DNA of 64,000 nucleotides from contig AZLU01000187.1 in NCBI GenBank assembly GCA_002224055.1, forward strand, positions 1 through 64,000. Reading direction: 5' to 3'. Numbering within the stretch: position 1 is the first letter of the stretch; each line of letters begins with the position of its first letter. Both the position numbers and the translations under genes were made by a program. This stretch comes from Pezizomycotina sp. ARF18 (taxonomy: Eukaryota > Ascomycota). Shown piece after piece: positions 23,722-35,325 of the stretch. Under the pieces are notes generated by a model that worked only from the letters and a program-made list of their open reading frames with translations, was not told where the DNA came from and ran no database searches.

Positions 23722-25490
23722 TTATCCCAGGAATCGTTTCCAGATACCATATAACCTTCTATCGTAGGACATAGCCGGCAAGACGTGACGCGAAAGCCAC
23801 GGCTTAAGTCTCTCCTGCGTTAAATTCACTGCCAAGCTCCTATCCGCCTTCGTAACCAGCTCCTCCGTCGCCGAACTACCCAAGTGTATTCCTATAAGCT
23901 CCCCGTCTGCTCCCTAAACACGCCGCCTCCGCATGACCACGGCAGCGTAGACATCCCATGCACAAGCAATGGTCCGCCGGGGGAAATCTCAGGCTCGTGT
24001 GCATTCTTGCAATCTCCCTCCACCACGACCCCCGTTGACGTAGAGCGACGGAGCGGGTGCAACTCCACGATACGCCTCCTACATTCAGATACGTCGATGC
24101 CTCCCTCGTACCTAAAGAAGGTTGCGGGCGAGAAGGGCGGCAAACCGTTATATACGGTTAAATTCGCCTCCACAGGGAAGGAGAACGTAGTAGACGGTGG
24201 TACTGCCGCTGTGGAGTTGGCAGGGTGCCGGCTGCTGATGCATTGCAGAAGACATAGGTCGTCGCTCGGGGGATATTTTGCTCGGCGCGTAGGGCGCTCG
24301 TGGCGGCGTCGGTTTACCGCTGAAGGCGTGAGAGATGATTTGTAGGCGTGGGTGCCCATGAGTCTGCCTTGGGTAAGGTACTTAGGGTCAAACATAAGGC
24401 TGCGGGCTATAGCGTATATCCTGTGCAAATAAGGGCGGAGACAGCAATAAGAGGTTTACTTAGCATCTATTTACGTAAAGAAAATTAGGGACTACCTCTC
24501 TCTCTCTCTCTCTCTTTCTCTCTCTTCTCTCTTCTCTTTCTCTCTCTCTCTGTGTGTTTTTCTTTCTAGACTTAGTATATCCGCCTTCAATGTATCCGCA
24601 CTGTCTCCGTCAGCATCCCCCCAACAAAAAAAAAAAAAATGCGCTGTCAACGATATAAATATAAATATCCGGTAATAGCCGATGCTCATCCGATACTTGT
24701 TTATATTGTCAATCTTAGAGGCTTTCGAATTCGACGCCATCTAGTAATCAGGCAGTTCCAGGGATGCTTCCGGTATTGCACGATTTTATTGACGACGCTT
24801 TTTGAAGCCGCCCTTTTCTGCAATTAATGGTCTTGAAATGGTCCATGATTGAGCTTCTTATTTTGGTGCCGCTAGACGACTCCTTGGTGATGTCGCGCTG
24901 AATTGCAGCTGATGCAAGGCTGGTATACCAAGTCCGTAAAAGAAATCTCTTGGTATGTACGCAAAAAGAAAGAGGAAGAAGAATAAAACAAGAATTAAAG
25001 CCCTTACTTTATATCCCACGGATGGCAATTGTCGGTTGCTGAAAGTTCCTTGAAGCGCTGAGGAACCTGCCGTTGCCGATGTACACAGCGTTCGCCTTTC
25101 TGCATTTCTGAGTTTCGAGGTCGTGCTCGTGCCTCTGACTCCACAGGATGGCGACGACGAAGGTTGAACTTGCCGCTAGGGGTCTTTTGAGCCCTAGCAG
25201 CGTAAGGATAGACGGATACGAGACGGTGGGGTTCTGGGGTATTCCTCGACCAGCATCTGATGGATGTAGAGGTCGTCGCCCGGGAGGAAGCTGAAGACTA
25301 GTGAGTCATTTGCGCTGCTAGATACACGTCTAGTGCTTGTGAGGGACAGTCTGTTCGGAGGCTTGCGCCAGCCGATAGCTATACTCTATTAATTATGGGG
25401 GAGGTTTACAGAAATTAGAAAACTAGGGTCGCTCATTGCCGCACACTCACAAAACAAAATGTCGTGGAGCAAATCGCTCTCGAAGACGGC
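23722..25490 (-). CDS. Trypsin-like peptidase paralogue D, His and Ser replaced
   Basis: On the minus strand an upstream exon ends DLLHDILF before a GTGAGT donor, as in B. Next come AIGWRKPP and FLPGDDLYIHQMLVEEYP, then STFVVAILW and NAVYIGNGRFLSASRNF, which has Arg in the His position. SDDLCLLQC (about 24250) gives the Asp, and TLPWSCGGGVF (about 23930) has Cys where the nucleophile Ser is expected. After a short stretch GIHLGSSAT and the conserved helical tail (LTQERLKPWLSRHVLP) lead to a stop at 23722. The 178-residue stretch 23892-24428 is open without a break. Losing the His makes ordinary catalysis unlikely even with a Cys nucleophile. It is most similar to B. Confidence 0.55.
24496..24552. 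repeat. CT-rich microsatellite
   Basis: Runs of CT dinucleotide, interrupted by TTC, lie within the locus of peptidase paralogue D, between its His-block exon and its Asp-block exon. It may be part of an expanded intron. Confidence 0.8.
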
Positions 25491-25899
25491 GAGGAAGCAG
25501 CCCGTTATTACCTCGCGCACGGGATAAATGAAATTTTCTATATATTAATATCGAGCCAGGCCATTACCCGGCGCCGGGAGCGTCGGAAATTTTCCATCGT
25601 ATTAATTTATATTCCTGACCTTCAAAGCCCGAAGTCTTGCTCTTGCGCGTAGTATGCAATAGAAAGAAGAAAAGTGGGAGGAGGATGCTGCGGGGAAGAA
25701 GGTCGTGCGGAAGTGAGTCTATTTAAACGAATGGTACGGGCAACGGCCCAACGTTGCCAATGCAAGTCGCACCTTCTCGCCTTTTGTTGCCACCCTTGCT
25801 TCCCTTCTTCCTTTCATCTCAAGTATTTAATTAGCGTTAATCAACATGCCGGAGTACTTTATTTTCCTTTTGGTTTATGCTTTCAATGTTTCATTTTTT

Positions 25900-27115
25900 A
25901 CTTTTTGTTAAATATGGGCTTCAACATGAAGCAACTAAATCTTTTTCAAATCCAACTACAGATAGAGAAGAATAAAGATAAAATACGAAATCAAAGAAAT
26001 AGTAACGGTCCAGTCGGATCAAGCTCATTAAGGGTAAACAAAGCCACAGCATTAGTAACAGTATAAAGCAACTTAACTTTTGAAACTTTGGATGCAGATA
26101 GAGGACTCAGAGAACAAAGAGAAAACAAGAGATAAAAGAAATAACACCAATCCGGTCGTCTCACGCTAAATACGAACAATAGTACGCAAACTCGAGCCCA
26201 ACTGCCTTTAGTGCTTCATTCTTCAATATTGAATTGACGACTAGTAATGCACAACCTCAAATTTAATATATCCCAACAGAACTTTTTAACTTTTTGTTAT
26301 AGATAGAGAACAACAAAGAAAAGGCAACCGCTGGAGAGACATGGTTTAGTCCTAATTCGGGTTTATGAAGCGAGGCTAGGCCTAGTCTCGAAGACCCTCC
26401 TATCCATGGCTGCGCCACGTCTGCGCTGTAGGGCGTTGCGCTCCGGTGCCGGGCAATAAAAGTTTAACAACATGCCCGGAGCGCCAAAATCTATTTTGAT
26501 TAGGGTCTATGAGACTAGCTAAAACCTGGTGCAAAAGAAATATAGCTATTTCTAAATACAGGTAAATTTTGAAGCATTGAGCTTTTGATAAAATTTGGAT
26601 AAACATGATACGAAAGAATAATCAAAAAAAAATCAAATGATCTCCTAGGTATATATATATGTATACGTATTTCTCCTTGCGCAGGCTCGGGTAAGTATCC
26701 TCTACCCCTACTTTTGTATATTAATTTATATATAAAGGTACTCCGGCTTGCCTCCTTGTCCCCTCCCTTAGTAATTCGCCTAAAGAAACGAGTGGAGTAT
26801 TTTTGTCAAGCCCCCTCGAAATCGTCAAATAAACATGTACAATAATATTACATATAAAATATACAAAAAATTTTAAAAATGTTTCATAAAAACGGAAAAA
26901 GTTCCGAAAAGATATACTATTGAACAAACATGTACTGGCGAATTAGTATGCATGCATACCCGTGCGCGATAATCCGTCAAGGCTATAGCACGTATGCTTA
27001 CTCTCCTATTAACACGGTAATCAAACATTAAGCACCTCTGCGCTATATATCCTTATATTATAAGCGCAATATGGTAATTGCTTTGTTTGCAGATAAGGAA
27101 CAAGAAAAAAAACGT
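25900..27115. repeat. Degenerate repeats with a shared purine-rich core
   Basis: Four blocks (about 25925-26045, 26060-26170, 26270-26350, 27075-27115) share a core like AACTTTTTG...GCAGATAGAGAACAACAAAGA, and the first three add a following CAGTCGG/CCGGTCG/ATTCGG-like end. They look like diverged copies of one unit of about 110-190 bp. A 130-residue plus-strand ORF at 25674-26066 crosses the first block and I do not believe it is a gene. Confidence 0.45.
26371..26512. repeat. Dispersed hairpin repeat, copy 1
   Basis: It contains GCGCTCCGG and, 30-odd bases later, CCGGAGCGC, which pair perfectly around a loop holding GGGCAATAAAAGTTTAAC. The same block recurs at about 36.9 kb. It may be a small foldback element, a promoter or terminator remnant, or a structured RNA. 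Confidence 0.6.
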
Positions 27116-27448
27116 ACAACTTTCAATGTTTTTATAAACCATTTGACGTTGAGCCAAGTAATACCATGTTTTTAAAGAAAGCTGACGCATTTAAACCCTC
27201 GTCGTCTTTTCATGCCTTTACAACGCCAGCAGCGACGGGGGTAAAATATCCTTGGGACTAGAGCGTAGTATATTTCGGTATATGGCAGCTCAGGTCGTCT
27301 ATGATGCGAAAAGCATAACCCACAACCACCCGAAAAAAAAAAAAAAAAACACTACGCATAGTATATCCCCTTCCGGTCCCTCTCGAACCACACTGGCAAA
27401 GAAGGTTTTACAATCAACCAGGGAAGCACAATAGAGCAAAAAAAATAC

Positions 27449-27950
27449 GGTTTACATTGCCTGCCAGAGCGAAGACCTGCCACTCTCTGAAACCACTAAG
27501 GTTTTCGTCAACAGACTCAGGGGCTGCAATGCCCACTGCTGACTTTCGCCGCCTACGCCATCGGCAAAAAGTGGTACGATTCCGGGGCACACCCCGCTCC
27601 TGGTGCGCGCCGTGTTATTTTCAAGCCTTGTGCCGGTGACCGCGTGCAATGTCGGGAATATCAGCTGTTCGTAATGACCTAAACTCTCCGCGCACCAGCG
27701 GCAGCACGAAACTGCGCATGATGCATGTTTTAATAAAGCAGAGAAGCGGGGGCCGGTACAACTTGAAAGAGGGTAGATTTCTGCGGCTCGTCAAACGCCG
27801 CTACCCAACTGGGAGACGGAAACCTGGTCGCTTCGCAGGAATCAGATGGAATTTTTGAGCACGTTGCTGAAGGGGTTCGCATCGGCCAGAGAGAGCTCGT
27901 CGAGGATGATTCAAGTCCAGAGGATGGCGGTCGATAATTCAAGTTGATAT
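27449..27950 (+). pseudogene. MC-YY-C family copy 6
   Basis: Starting around 27449 the plus strand reads TVYIACQSEDLP, which is the family N-terminus without a visible Met-Cys. It continues to VNRLRGCNAHC, the C-x-C position. Near 27612 comes VIFKPCAGD, as in the next copy, and then NDLNSPRTSG, the conserved asparagine-serine-arginine segment. The blocks lie in different frames. It is closest to the copies at 28.2 and 29.8 kb. Decayed. Confidence 0.42.
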
Positions 27951-28107
27951 TCGATTGTTATGAGTGAAACCTTCCAGAGGAACTAACTAGGATGCTGGGG
28001 GCTGATGGCAATATAACGGAGGTTTTTTACCGCATCGGATTAATGGTTCCACATTTCTTAATATTTTTTTTTTTGCTGTCTCGATTGGCAATATAGCAGA
28101 TAGTAAT

Positions 28108-28540
28108 CATGTGCGCGCAATCCTTTTTTTGGATTTGAACTTCGACAACTATAACATAAATAGAAAGCCATATTAAATAAAGCCAAACCGCAGCACCTTC
28201 CCGCATTGAGATCAAATCCCGAGCGGGCCCCGTCATTTTCAAACCTTGCGCCGGTGACTGTCAAGATTGTTCGAAAAATGACATATTGGCGATGCAGGTA
28301 AACTCCTCACGAACGAGCGGTCATAAAAGGTGGAGCTTTTAGATAGCTTAATGAAGAGGGTGAGCGACGCGTGTACAGCTTGAAGAGTGTGCACCTTATC
28401 CAGCTCCTTAGACGCTCGCGGATCAACCGCAACAATGGAACTTGGGAGTTTCCAAGAGATCGCAACGGATTTTATGCGGTTATTAGTACTGGGATTATAA
28501 TCGATAGTACTTGTGTATGAATTCCGCTTTATAGCATTAT
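28108..28540 (+). pseudogene. MC-YY-C family copy 7
   Basis: The middle and C-terminal blocks are clear. VIFKPCAGDCQDCSKND (about 28230) is the second cysteine cluster. VNSSRTSGHKRWSF follows, and near 28420 INRNNGTWEFPRDRNGFY gives the aromatic C-terminal strand, nearly the same as in copy 8 (INPSNGTWEIFRDRTG). An ATG with MCAQSFF at 28108 could be a remnant of the N-terminus. A T/A-rich stretch breaks the frame between. Pseudogene. Confidence 0.42.
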
Positions 28541-28589
28541 TAGTTACAAAAGCTCCTAAGGTTTTTATATTTTCGCGTTTTCCCAATAA

Positions 28590-29800
28590 ATTCGGGATAC
28601 TTAAAATGATATAATATTGGGTTAAGGGTCGGATGATACACTGGAACGCTTAATAGTTAGTTCTCCGGCTAGCACACGCTTTATAAGAGTATATATAAGG
28701 GACTGTCATTATATTTTTGTCTTCAGAAGGAATCGCATCATTACCATACATTTTTTTTCGGCCTTTCTTTATTTTCCAGTAGTGTTTTCTTATCGTCTAG
28801 TTCTTTAATATTCTATAACGCTATTACAGCTAGTTAGGAGCGCGGAAACAAATTTCTCGTTTTTATAAATTTGTGCCACGGATCAGTTTCCTATCCATAT
28901 ATTGGAGTGTTGCCCATCTACTCTATGTCTATCTGTGGAGGCTGATATAAGTGAGTTTTTTTTACAGCACCGGAGACTGAATTTAGACGATAGATGGCGA
29001 GCGTTTGGTAGTAGGACGCGGAACTGCAGCTGCACTATAGCCTAGTTACTGAGCGTTGAAGGCTAGAACAGGCTGTAGAGCTTTTGAATAGTGCTTTTGG
29101 GTGGTTCATTCATATTCGTAATATTCAATGGCTATATTGGCTGGTGGTTAGCCATGCTTTTCTTTTCTTTTCTTTTTTCCATTCCTTGTTGTACTCTAGC
29201 GCTAACGGGCTCGAGCATATTACACCGCTTTTAGTTGGAGCTTTGATCTTCGAGCATTTACGAAACCTCTTTTAAACAAAAAAAAAACTTGAAGATATCA
29301 TGACAAACGGTTCACCTCTGGGCTGTTATTTTCTTCTGACATAAAAATCTCCTATAAACATAGAAATACATGAAGGAGGAGTAATTGATTCATTTATATC
29401 AGTGATCTGATTCCTGATAATTAACTCTTCAAACAATCTCCAAAGTTGCTACGGTTTTTGCTTCAGGAGAAATCCAAAGGGATATATCGTATATGTATGC
29501 ACATTAACACAGGAAAAGAAAAGGAAAGCCTTAAGTATGTAAGAGAGTGTAACTTAGCTCGCGCTCACGATTCCATAAAGCGAGGTTATGATTGTGTAGT
29601 TTTAAACAGGCGTTTAACCCAATGTTATAAAAGCCCCACGGATTGGATGGAATCACTGTGATACTCGTACACCTACCGCAACAATCATCTAGGAGGCTCA
29701 ATTAAGTCATCTGTATACATATCTCCAAGCATCAAGGACTCCCACTAACAATCAATCTATTAATCACCACGCTCTCGCACTTACAGAAACTAGACATCGT
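28590..29800. other. No recognisable gene
   Basis: AT-leaning sequence with pyrimidine runs (for example TCTTTTCTTTTCTTTTTTCC near 29159). ORFs of 60-70 residues show no family motifs. Confidence 0.45.
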
Positions 29801-29808
29801 TCAGCAAT

Positions 29809-30277
29809 ATGTGCTTTCATTACACGGTCTACATCGCCTGCACAGGTGGGCGGACTCCGCCTCGGAAGACGATGAAGGTATTCGTGGACAATATCAGAGG
29901 CTGTGACTGCCACCTCACGACTTTCAGCGCCGTATCCCTCGGCAGCAGGGTCGCCAATTCAAGGCTCGCGCCCAGGCGAGGTCCCGTCAGGTACAATCCT
30001 TGCCGCCGTCGCCGCGGCTGTGCTGAATGCAGAAGAATTCAACGCTTCGTGATGATAATCAATGCTGAGCAAACAAGCGGTAACGAAAGTTGAGGCTGTT
30101 AGACAGAAGGATGCCCGCGACTAGCAGGGACCAATACAGCATAAGCGTGGTAACTATCTCCGGCTTATTACCCAGCCACGGATCAACCCCAGCAATGGAA
30201 CGTGGGAGATTTTTAGGGACAGGACGGGGGCTTATGAGTACTTGACTGGCGAAGACAGCTATGTGCCACAGATCTGA
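29809..30277 (+). pseudogene. MC-YY-C family copy 8
   Basis: An open frame of 94 residues starts MCFHYTVYIACTGG, has GCDCH at the C-x-C position, and reaches YNPCRRRRGCAECRRIQRF, the second cysteine cluster, followed by VMIINAEQTSG. It then stops at about 30092. Downstream in another frame are INPSNGTWEIFRD and a tail ending VPQI-stop at about 30277, which supply the family C-terminus. So the N-terminal two thirds are intact and the C-terminal third is displaced. A truncated but expressed protein is possible. Confidence 0.5.
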
Positions 30278-30767
30278 TCGCTCGCATTGATCGCCGTGCT
30301 ATAATTATATCTGTCAACATCGGTCCGAGGCTCTAAATTCGCTATTCCGCGTGGATTCCTGCTCGAGAATCTGTTGAGTTATGTGCCAACAGTGATTCCA
30401 TCGAATTTTCTCTATAGTACTGCAAAGCTTCAACTTTTGTTTGTTTGTTTTCTCCCTCGTTCTTTTCTTTTCTTTTCTTTATTTTTTCTTTCTTTTTCGT
30501 ATGCTCTCTTGGCAATAGTAACAAAGAGTATTACGTTATTTAAAAGTCCCAATAAAAATTCACCATGCTCATTAAATATAAAAAGCCGAAAAATGACTTG
30601 AATGCGCCGTCGAGAGGCATTCTTTACTATGGTGGGTTCAATAGATGGGTGAATATTGCTCTTTTATCAGCCTAATTCGGTTCCTCGTTGTCATTGTTCC
30701 ATGTCAACGATTCACATTTTAATGATATTCGTGGTAACTCTTCACAACAAATCTTGCATTCTTTCAT

Positions 30768-30775
30768 TATAAATA
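30768..30775 (+). promoter_or_regulatory. TATA-box candidate for MC-YY-C copy 9
   Basis: TATAAATA lies about 128 bp upstream of the ATG at 30903, a reasonable spacing for a fungal core promoter. AT-rich surroundings make chance occurrence possible. Confidence 0.3.
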
Positions 30776-30902
30776 CTGCGCAATTAGAAACTATATCATT
30801 ATCTTTAAATATCACCTAGTTAGATCGCATTTATTAAATAATCTAGGTTTTAGACCTCGAAACCAAACGACAGGGCATAACGTCTATACACAAAAAAGGA
30901 AG

Positions 30903-31352
30903 ATGTGTAAAACCTTCACAGTTTACATTGCACCCCACAAGAGCCTAGGAAAAAACCTATGGATGCATGCAAGTCGGAACGAGCAGTGTACATGCCCCAC
31001 CCGTTCCATTTATCTCACGGTCATCGGTCGCCTGTTACCAGGTCTAAACGAGCACTTAAAATTTATCGATATATATGGCGACTGTGAGCAGGATTGCACC
31101 GCGTGCAGCGAGTTCAACCGAGACGCGCATGAGATAAATTCATCCAGGACGAGCGATAACCGTAAGTATGAGCTTTTCACGCAGGTATTCCGTCGGCTAT
31201 ATCAGGATCCAACACGCAGTCTCCGTTTCAAGGATATACTCAAGGTTTCGTATTCTGGGGAGTATGACCCCGAAATGAGATGGTGGATAATGCCGAAGAG
31301 GGCCGGTCAGCCAGCTTATTGGCTTCAGCCAGACTTCGGAGGCCGACGGTAG
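30903..31352 (+). CDS. MC-YY-C family protein, clean frame (149 aa)
   Basis: A single uninterrupted frame. It begins MCKTFTVYIAPHKS (Phe in place of the first Tyr, Pro where most copies have Cys), has QCTCP, then GDCEQDCTACSEF as the cysteine cluster. EINSSRTSDNRKYELF follows, leading into an amphipathic helix (TQVFRRLYQDP), and the C-terminus holds YDPEMRWWIMPKR. No signal peptide, membrane segment or known catalytic motif is visible. The cysteine spacing would suit a small zinc site, but this is inference. Tandem neighbour copy 10 (32.2 kb) shares the SSRTS and helix blocks. I chose the ATG at 30903 because the Met-Cys start is conserved across copies. Function unknown. Confidence 0.7.
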   Translation: MCKTFTVYIAPHKSLGKNLWMHASRNEQCTCPTRSIYLTVIGRLLPGLNEHLKFIDIYGDCEQDCTACSEFNRDAHEINSSRTSDNRKYELFTQVFRRLYQDPTRSLRFKDILKVSYSGEYDPEMRWWIMPKRAGQPAYWLQPDFGGRR

Positions 31353-32212
31353 TGAATGGTAGTGATACATTCGATTCTTGAAGCAGAACACAAGAGATTT
31401 ATCACGATTAGAGTATGAAAATTGATACTTGGGTAGAGGTTGGCTGGGCTCGGCTCTCCCTTGGCGTGCGGTTCCCATATCCCCATTCACTAGTCAGTTT
31501 TCCTTCTTTCATGCACGGAGAATACTTTTATTTAAATTTTTTTTTTTCTTTTAAAAAAAAACAAAGACTCGTTACTGTTTTACCTAAGCTACAAATAGCC
31601 TATGTTCCCAATGATAAGGAGAAACTTGAACCTTGTTGTAGCGGATGCGGACTCCGAGGTTTTTGATGCCGATAGTAGAAAATTACGATACGAGTAGTCA
31701 CGCTTTTGACTTTCGTGTACTATTTTGAGATGAGATTTTCCTGCGTTGCCTTTTTCATGTTCTCAGCGTTGGATTCCCTTACACGCATAGTATGATGCTA
31801 AGTGCGATATTTCTCTATTGATGAAACCCTTTCTTAGAAGTCCAGATTTCCAAGCTTACGCTCAAGGTCAAAAAAGTATCCATATTACACGAGAAATTAC
31901 CTAGTAACTAAGAGCAATCCATATATCGATTGCCCGTCAGAAGGCTTAGCCATCCTCAATCCCATAGACTGGGACTAACCTGGCTGCTTTTTTTATATGT
32001 GCTCAAATTCAGGCATTAGATGTGAGGTTGATAACGATAACGTCTCTACCTACACGCTCACGTCCTCCAGGTCCACATCTCATGTTGAACCTTAATCCAA
32101 GTCAATTATTTTAAATATGCTATCCAGTTGAACATTTATACAACTAATCTTCCGCTTTCAACCAAAAACAAGGCGTAAGAACGTTCCATGAAAATTCAGG
32201 AGAAAGAAAGAA

Positions 32213-32715
32213 ATGTGCAGAACTTACACGGTTTACATTGCCCCACACGAGCCCTTGTCAAAGGCACTGCGGCTATACGAGCGCCGCGATGATGACTGCC
32301 GATGCGGCACTAGTTTCTATCACCCTGAAGTCCTCAGAGCCCCCGGAGTACCTCCTACTAAGACGGCGCTTTCTAGCTTTTATCGACCTTGCGATGGCGA
32401 CTGCCCCCTTGTAACCAGGACAAACTCGTAGCAGAGGCCATCAAATCATCCTCGTCAAGAACGAGCCACCGCCGTCAGCTGGAAGTTTTCGCAAGGGTGT
32501 TCCACCATCCATACCAGGATCCAAACTTGGATTTGCCTATCCAGGATATCCAAAATGTTGGCTATCCTGCATATTTTGATCGCGAAATTGGGTTTTGGGT
32601 ACTACCGAGGGTACTAGTCATGAGTGCGTGGAGCTGGAGGTCGCCGGACTTAAAGCCAGAAGATAACGATGATGGCCTGGGTATCGTTCGGATGGGCTTC
32701 GTCTGGATTAGATAA
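32213..32715 (+). CDS. MC-YY-C family copy 10, one frame change
   Basis: The first frame reads MCRTYTVYIAPHEPL, DDCRCGTS and YRPCDGDCPL, ending near 32431. The overlapping frame carries on with AIKSSSSRTSHRRQLEVFAR, a helix with VFHHPYQDP, and YFDREIGFWVLPR, ending at 32715. Together this is the full family layout with a single shift near the second cysteine cluster. It may be a real recent break or a one-base sequencing error. It is the sister of copy 9 about 1.3 kb upstream, and both have Ala-Pro where other copies have a Cys in the N-terminal block. Confidence 0.55.
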
Positions 32716-32943
32716 CCAGATTCAGGTGCTTCTACGGCGTGATAGATAGAAATTCCACATCAGACCCCAACATAAGAATCAACATGCCTTTGCGAAAAGT
32801 AATGCTGCAGATATGTATCTCAGTCGATATATCACTTCTATTACGCTTTTAAAGTACAGCTAGCAAGAACAACTCCCCATTTGGTTCATCTTTGAACTGA
32901 TCCCAGAGCAAGCTCCTCTAGGTTTTGGTGACACAAGCCTTAG

Positions 32944-32947
<4 letters not shown>

Positions 32948-32974
<27 letters not shown>
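32948..32974. repeat. Poly-T run, about 27 bases
   Basis: A long T homopolymer upstream of the coiled-coil gene at 33249, one of many 17-31 base homopolymers in the window. Confidence 0.8.
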
Positions 32975-33248
32975 CTTTTTTCTAGGGGACTTTGATAAGG
33001 GCGTGCAACTCTCCAGACCATATTATTCCCAGCCTGGCGGAACTCCTAGTCATGACTATACGCATGCCAAGCCAGGTCAAAGAAAAGGGGTCCTTCAAGT
33101 TCAGGAACCAATCTTAATTCCCCACATCAACATTCCTTATCAACAAAAGCCTTCCGAATTTGTCATCACCTACAAACGTCGACCCCTTTTCACGACATGA
33201 CGACAATATAAAGAACCCCTCGCCTTGAGTCTACAACAACCCCTCACG

Positions 33249-33786
33249 ATGAACGCAGAAGACCCCTCCGAGCGGTGGCAAAACCTCGTGGACCGCAGCC
33301 ACCTGCAGCTGCAGATGGCCGAGCACTACGAAGACTGCACGGGCGCGTACCTCTCCTTCGCCCGCGACGCGCAGGAGATGGCGGACGACTGGCGCGAGTT
33401 CGGCAACTCCACGAGAATCAAAGCGGAAGAGAAACGGCAGACGCTAGCGCATTTCGCGCCGAGGCGGCGGAGTGTAAAGACGAAGCGATCGCAATACGAA
33501 AACGGTTATCGGGCCTCGTCACCAGTGAACTCGGGCTGGAGTTGAAAAGCTTCGACACCGAGGAGGAAGCGGGAAAGTTGGAGGCGATGGCGGACGAGTA
33601 CGAGACCATGGCTGGGGAAGTCGAGAGCATGCTGAAGGATAATGAGAGGGATATAGAGAAGTGCGAAAGGAAGGTTAGGGAGTTCGAGGGAATGCTGCGG
33701 AGCAGAATGCGAAGGCGGAGCAATTTAAAGAGAAGACTAGAAAATCTTACGAAAGCTATGAGAATAATTGGGCGACGGGGATGTGA
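33249..33786 (+). CDS. Coiled-coil family, best copy
   Basis: The ATG at 33249 opens MNAEDPSERWQNLVDRSH, then a helical N-domain with HYEDCTGAYLSFARDAQEM. After a frame change near 33445 a long charged helix follows (FRAEAAECKDEAIAIRKRL, then DEYETMAGEVESMLKDNERD). After a second change near 33695 the end is KTRKSYESYENNW and a stop at about 33786. The whole would be about 178 residues, mostly coiled coil. GC content and codon use are higher than in the surroundings. It gives the best picture of the ancestral gene behind the broken copies at 0.1-3.7 and 16.5 kb. No signal peptide or known domain; function unknown. Confidence 0.5.
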
Positions 33787-33789
33787 TAT

Positions 33790-35320
33790 GAGGATAGTTT
33801 AACAGATTATTTCGAGGAGCACGTCCGGATTTAGCTAGAAAAACGTCCTGAAATCTGATCCGTCACCTTCTCTTAACAGCCAGTCGCTATACCACAACTA
33901 TACACAATCTTCAGTAGCATCGCACATTTATATCTAACTAGAAGCTCAGAGTAGTATACTCGATCCCAACAACTACAAAAACCGAGCTAAAAAGCACAAT
34001 CCTGAAATACCCATCGCGATCTATATATCTACCATATTATGTCCGTGATTGTTTCTATATACTGTAAGCTGACTACAGGATGTCGCTAAAGTAGTAAAGC
34101 GACCGACCACGTGTAAATTTATCCCTCGTCCATACCTGCAGATAAAATAGGCAAAAGACATTTATTCGTAGTAGGGGGCGTATTATTTCTAGCGTAACAG
34201 CCTTGCCTTGATATGTTTCCATTCCGTAAAACATGTCTAACTAGGCGCAGACTCGGCCCTTTAGACAAACTTCTGATATAACGGTAACGCATATGCCGTA
34301 TGAGATTGTGATTCACAGACGGTAATAGACAGTAATGGTGGGACCGTGATTTCATAGGTTGATAATAATTCATATAGGTTCTTTCTTCGAGAGCTTCGAG
34401 TGTATATTCTCGAGAGACTCCCATGGTGGCCAAACACCAATATCATTCGCAAATTCCCAAGTTAAGGCTGAGCGAATCCATGAAGGATAGACGTACTCTG
34501 CAATGGTTTGGTGCTGACCTAGGCGAAGGGGAAGATCTTTGATTTCACGCTATACACGTATGAACAGCATCGTTTCAATAGACACTATCACGTCGTTTTA
34601 CAATATCTCGAGAATGCTGATTTTGATACTGATGGTTTGCTTTGCCAGCGCGAAATCGGTCTGTCGCGAGGGCAGTACACAATAAGTTTAAGCAAAATGT
34701 TGGATATGTATTGGTAAAAGCTTTCCGGTATCTTTATTTCTTATTTGTGGAAATATGCAAGGATATCAAATTAGGTTACGTTAAAGAACTCAGCAGGCTT
34801 ATTTTCTTTATTTTATTGGAGGTCGAAGCGAGATCCGGACGTTCCATGTCTCTCGGTCTAGTCACTGCAGTGCTCCTAGAACCGTTTGTATGAGGTATTG
34901 AGGTTCTAAAAATTTTAATTTTAATTTTTGTTTTCTATGAAGAATTTTTAGTTTTGCGAATTTTTTCGCTGTTTTTTGAGGTGTCGGGCACCTTTTCACC
35001 TACGTAAAGTTTTAAGATTTAGTCGTGATGATCCGGGATCCGATCATTCGGCGAGTATCATCACCAGTGTAGAAAAAAAGTGGCTGCATCTCTACGAAAC
35101 ACAACGAATTTCAGTAGTTAGACAGCTATTTTGTTCTAATTTAGCTTTCGGAACTTTTGAACTATATTACGGTCACTTCTACAACATGATCATCGAGAGT
35201 TTTTATTTTTCAATATTCATGTACAAATAAGGTGCGAGCCTTCCGCAAAGCAAAAGATCCCTAGAATCCTTCCATAAAGGAGCTTTTTCCCCCTCGCGGC
35301 TAGCCAATTAGAAGGCACCG
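33790..35320. other. No recognisable gene
   Basis: AT-leaning sequence with ORFs up to about 104 residues on both strands but no motif, no intron pattern and no similarity to the local families. Confidence 0.45.
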
Positions 35321-35325
35321 TAGCC

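Noticed and set aside
25674-26066. 130-residue plus-strand ORF
   Set aside because: It runs across one of the degenerate repeat units, has random-looking composition and no motif.
25900-27115. CRISPR-like array
   Set aside because: Repeat units are degenerate and irregularly spaced, in a eukaryotic context; no CRISPR architecture.
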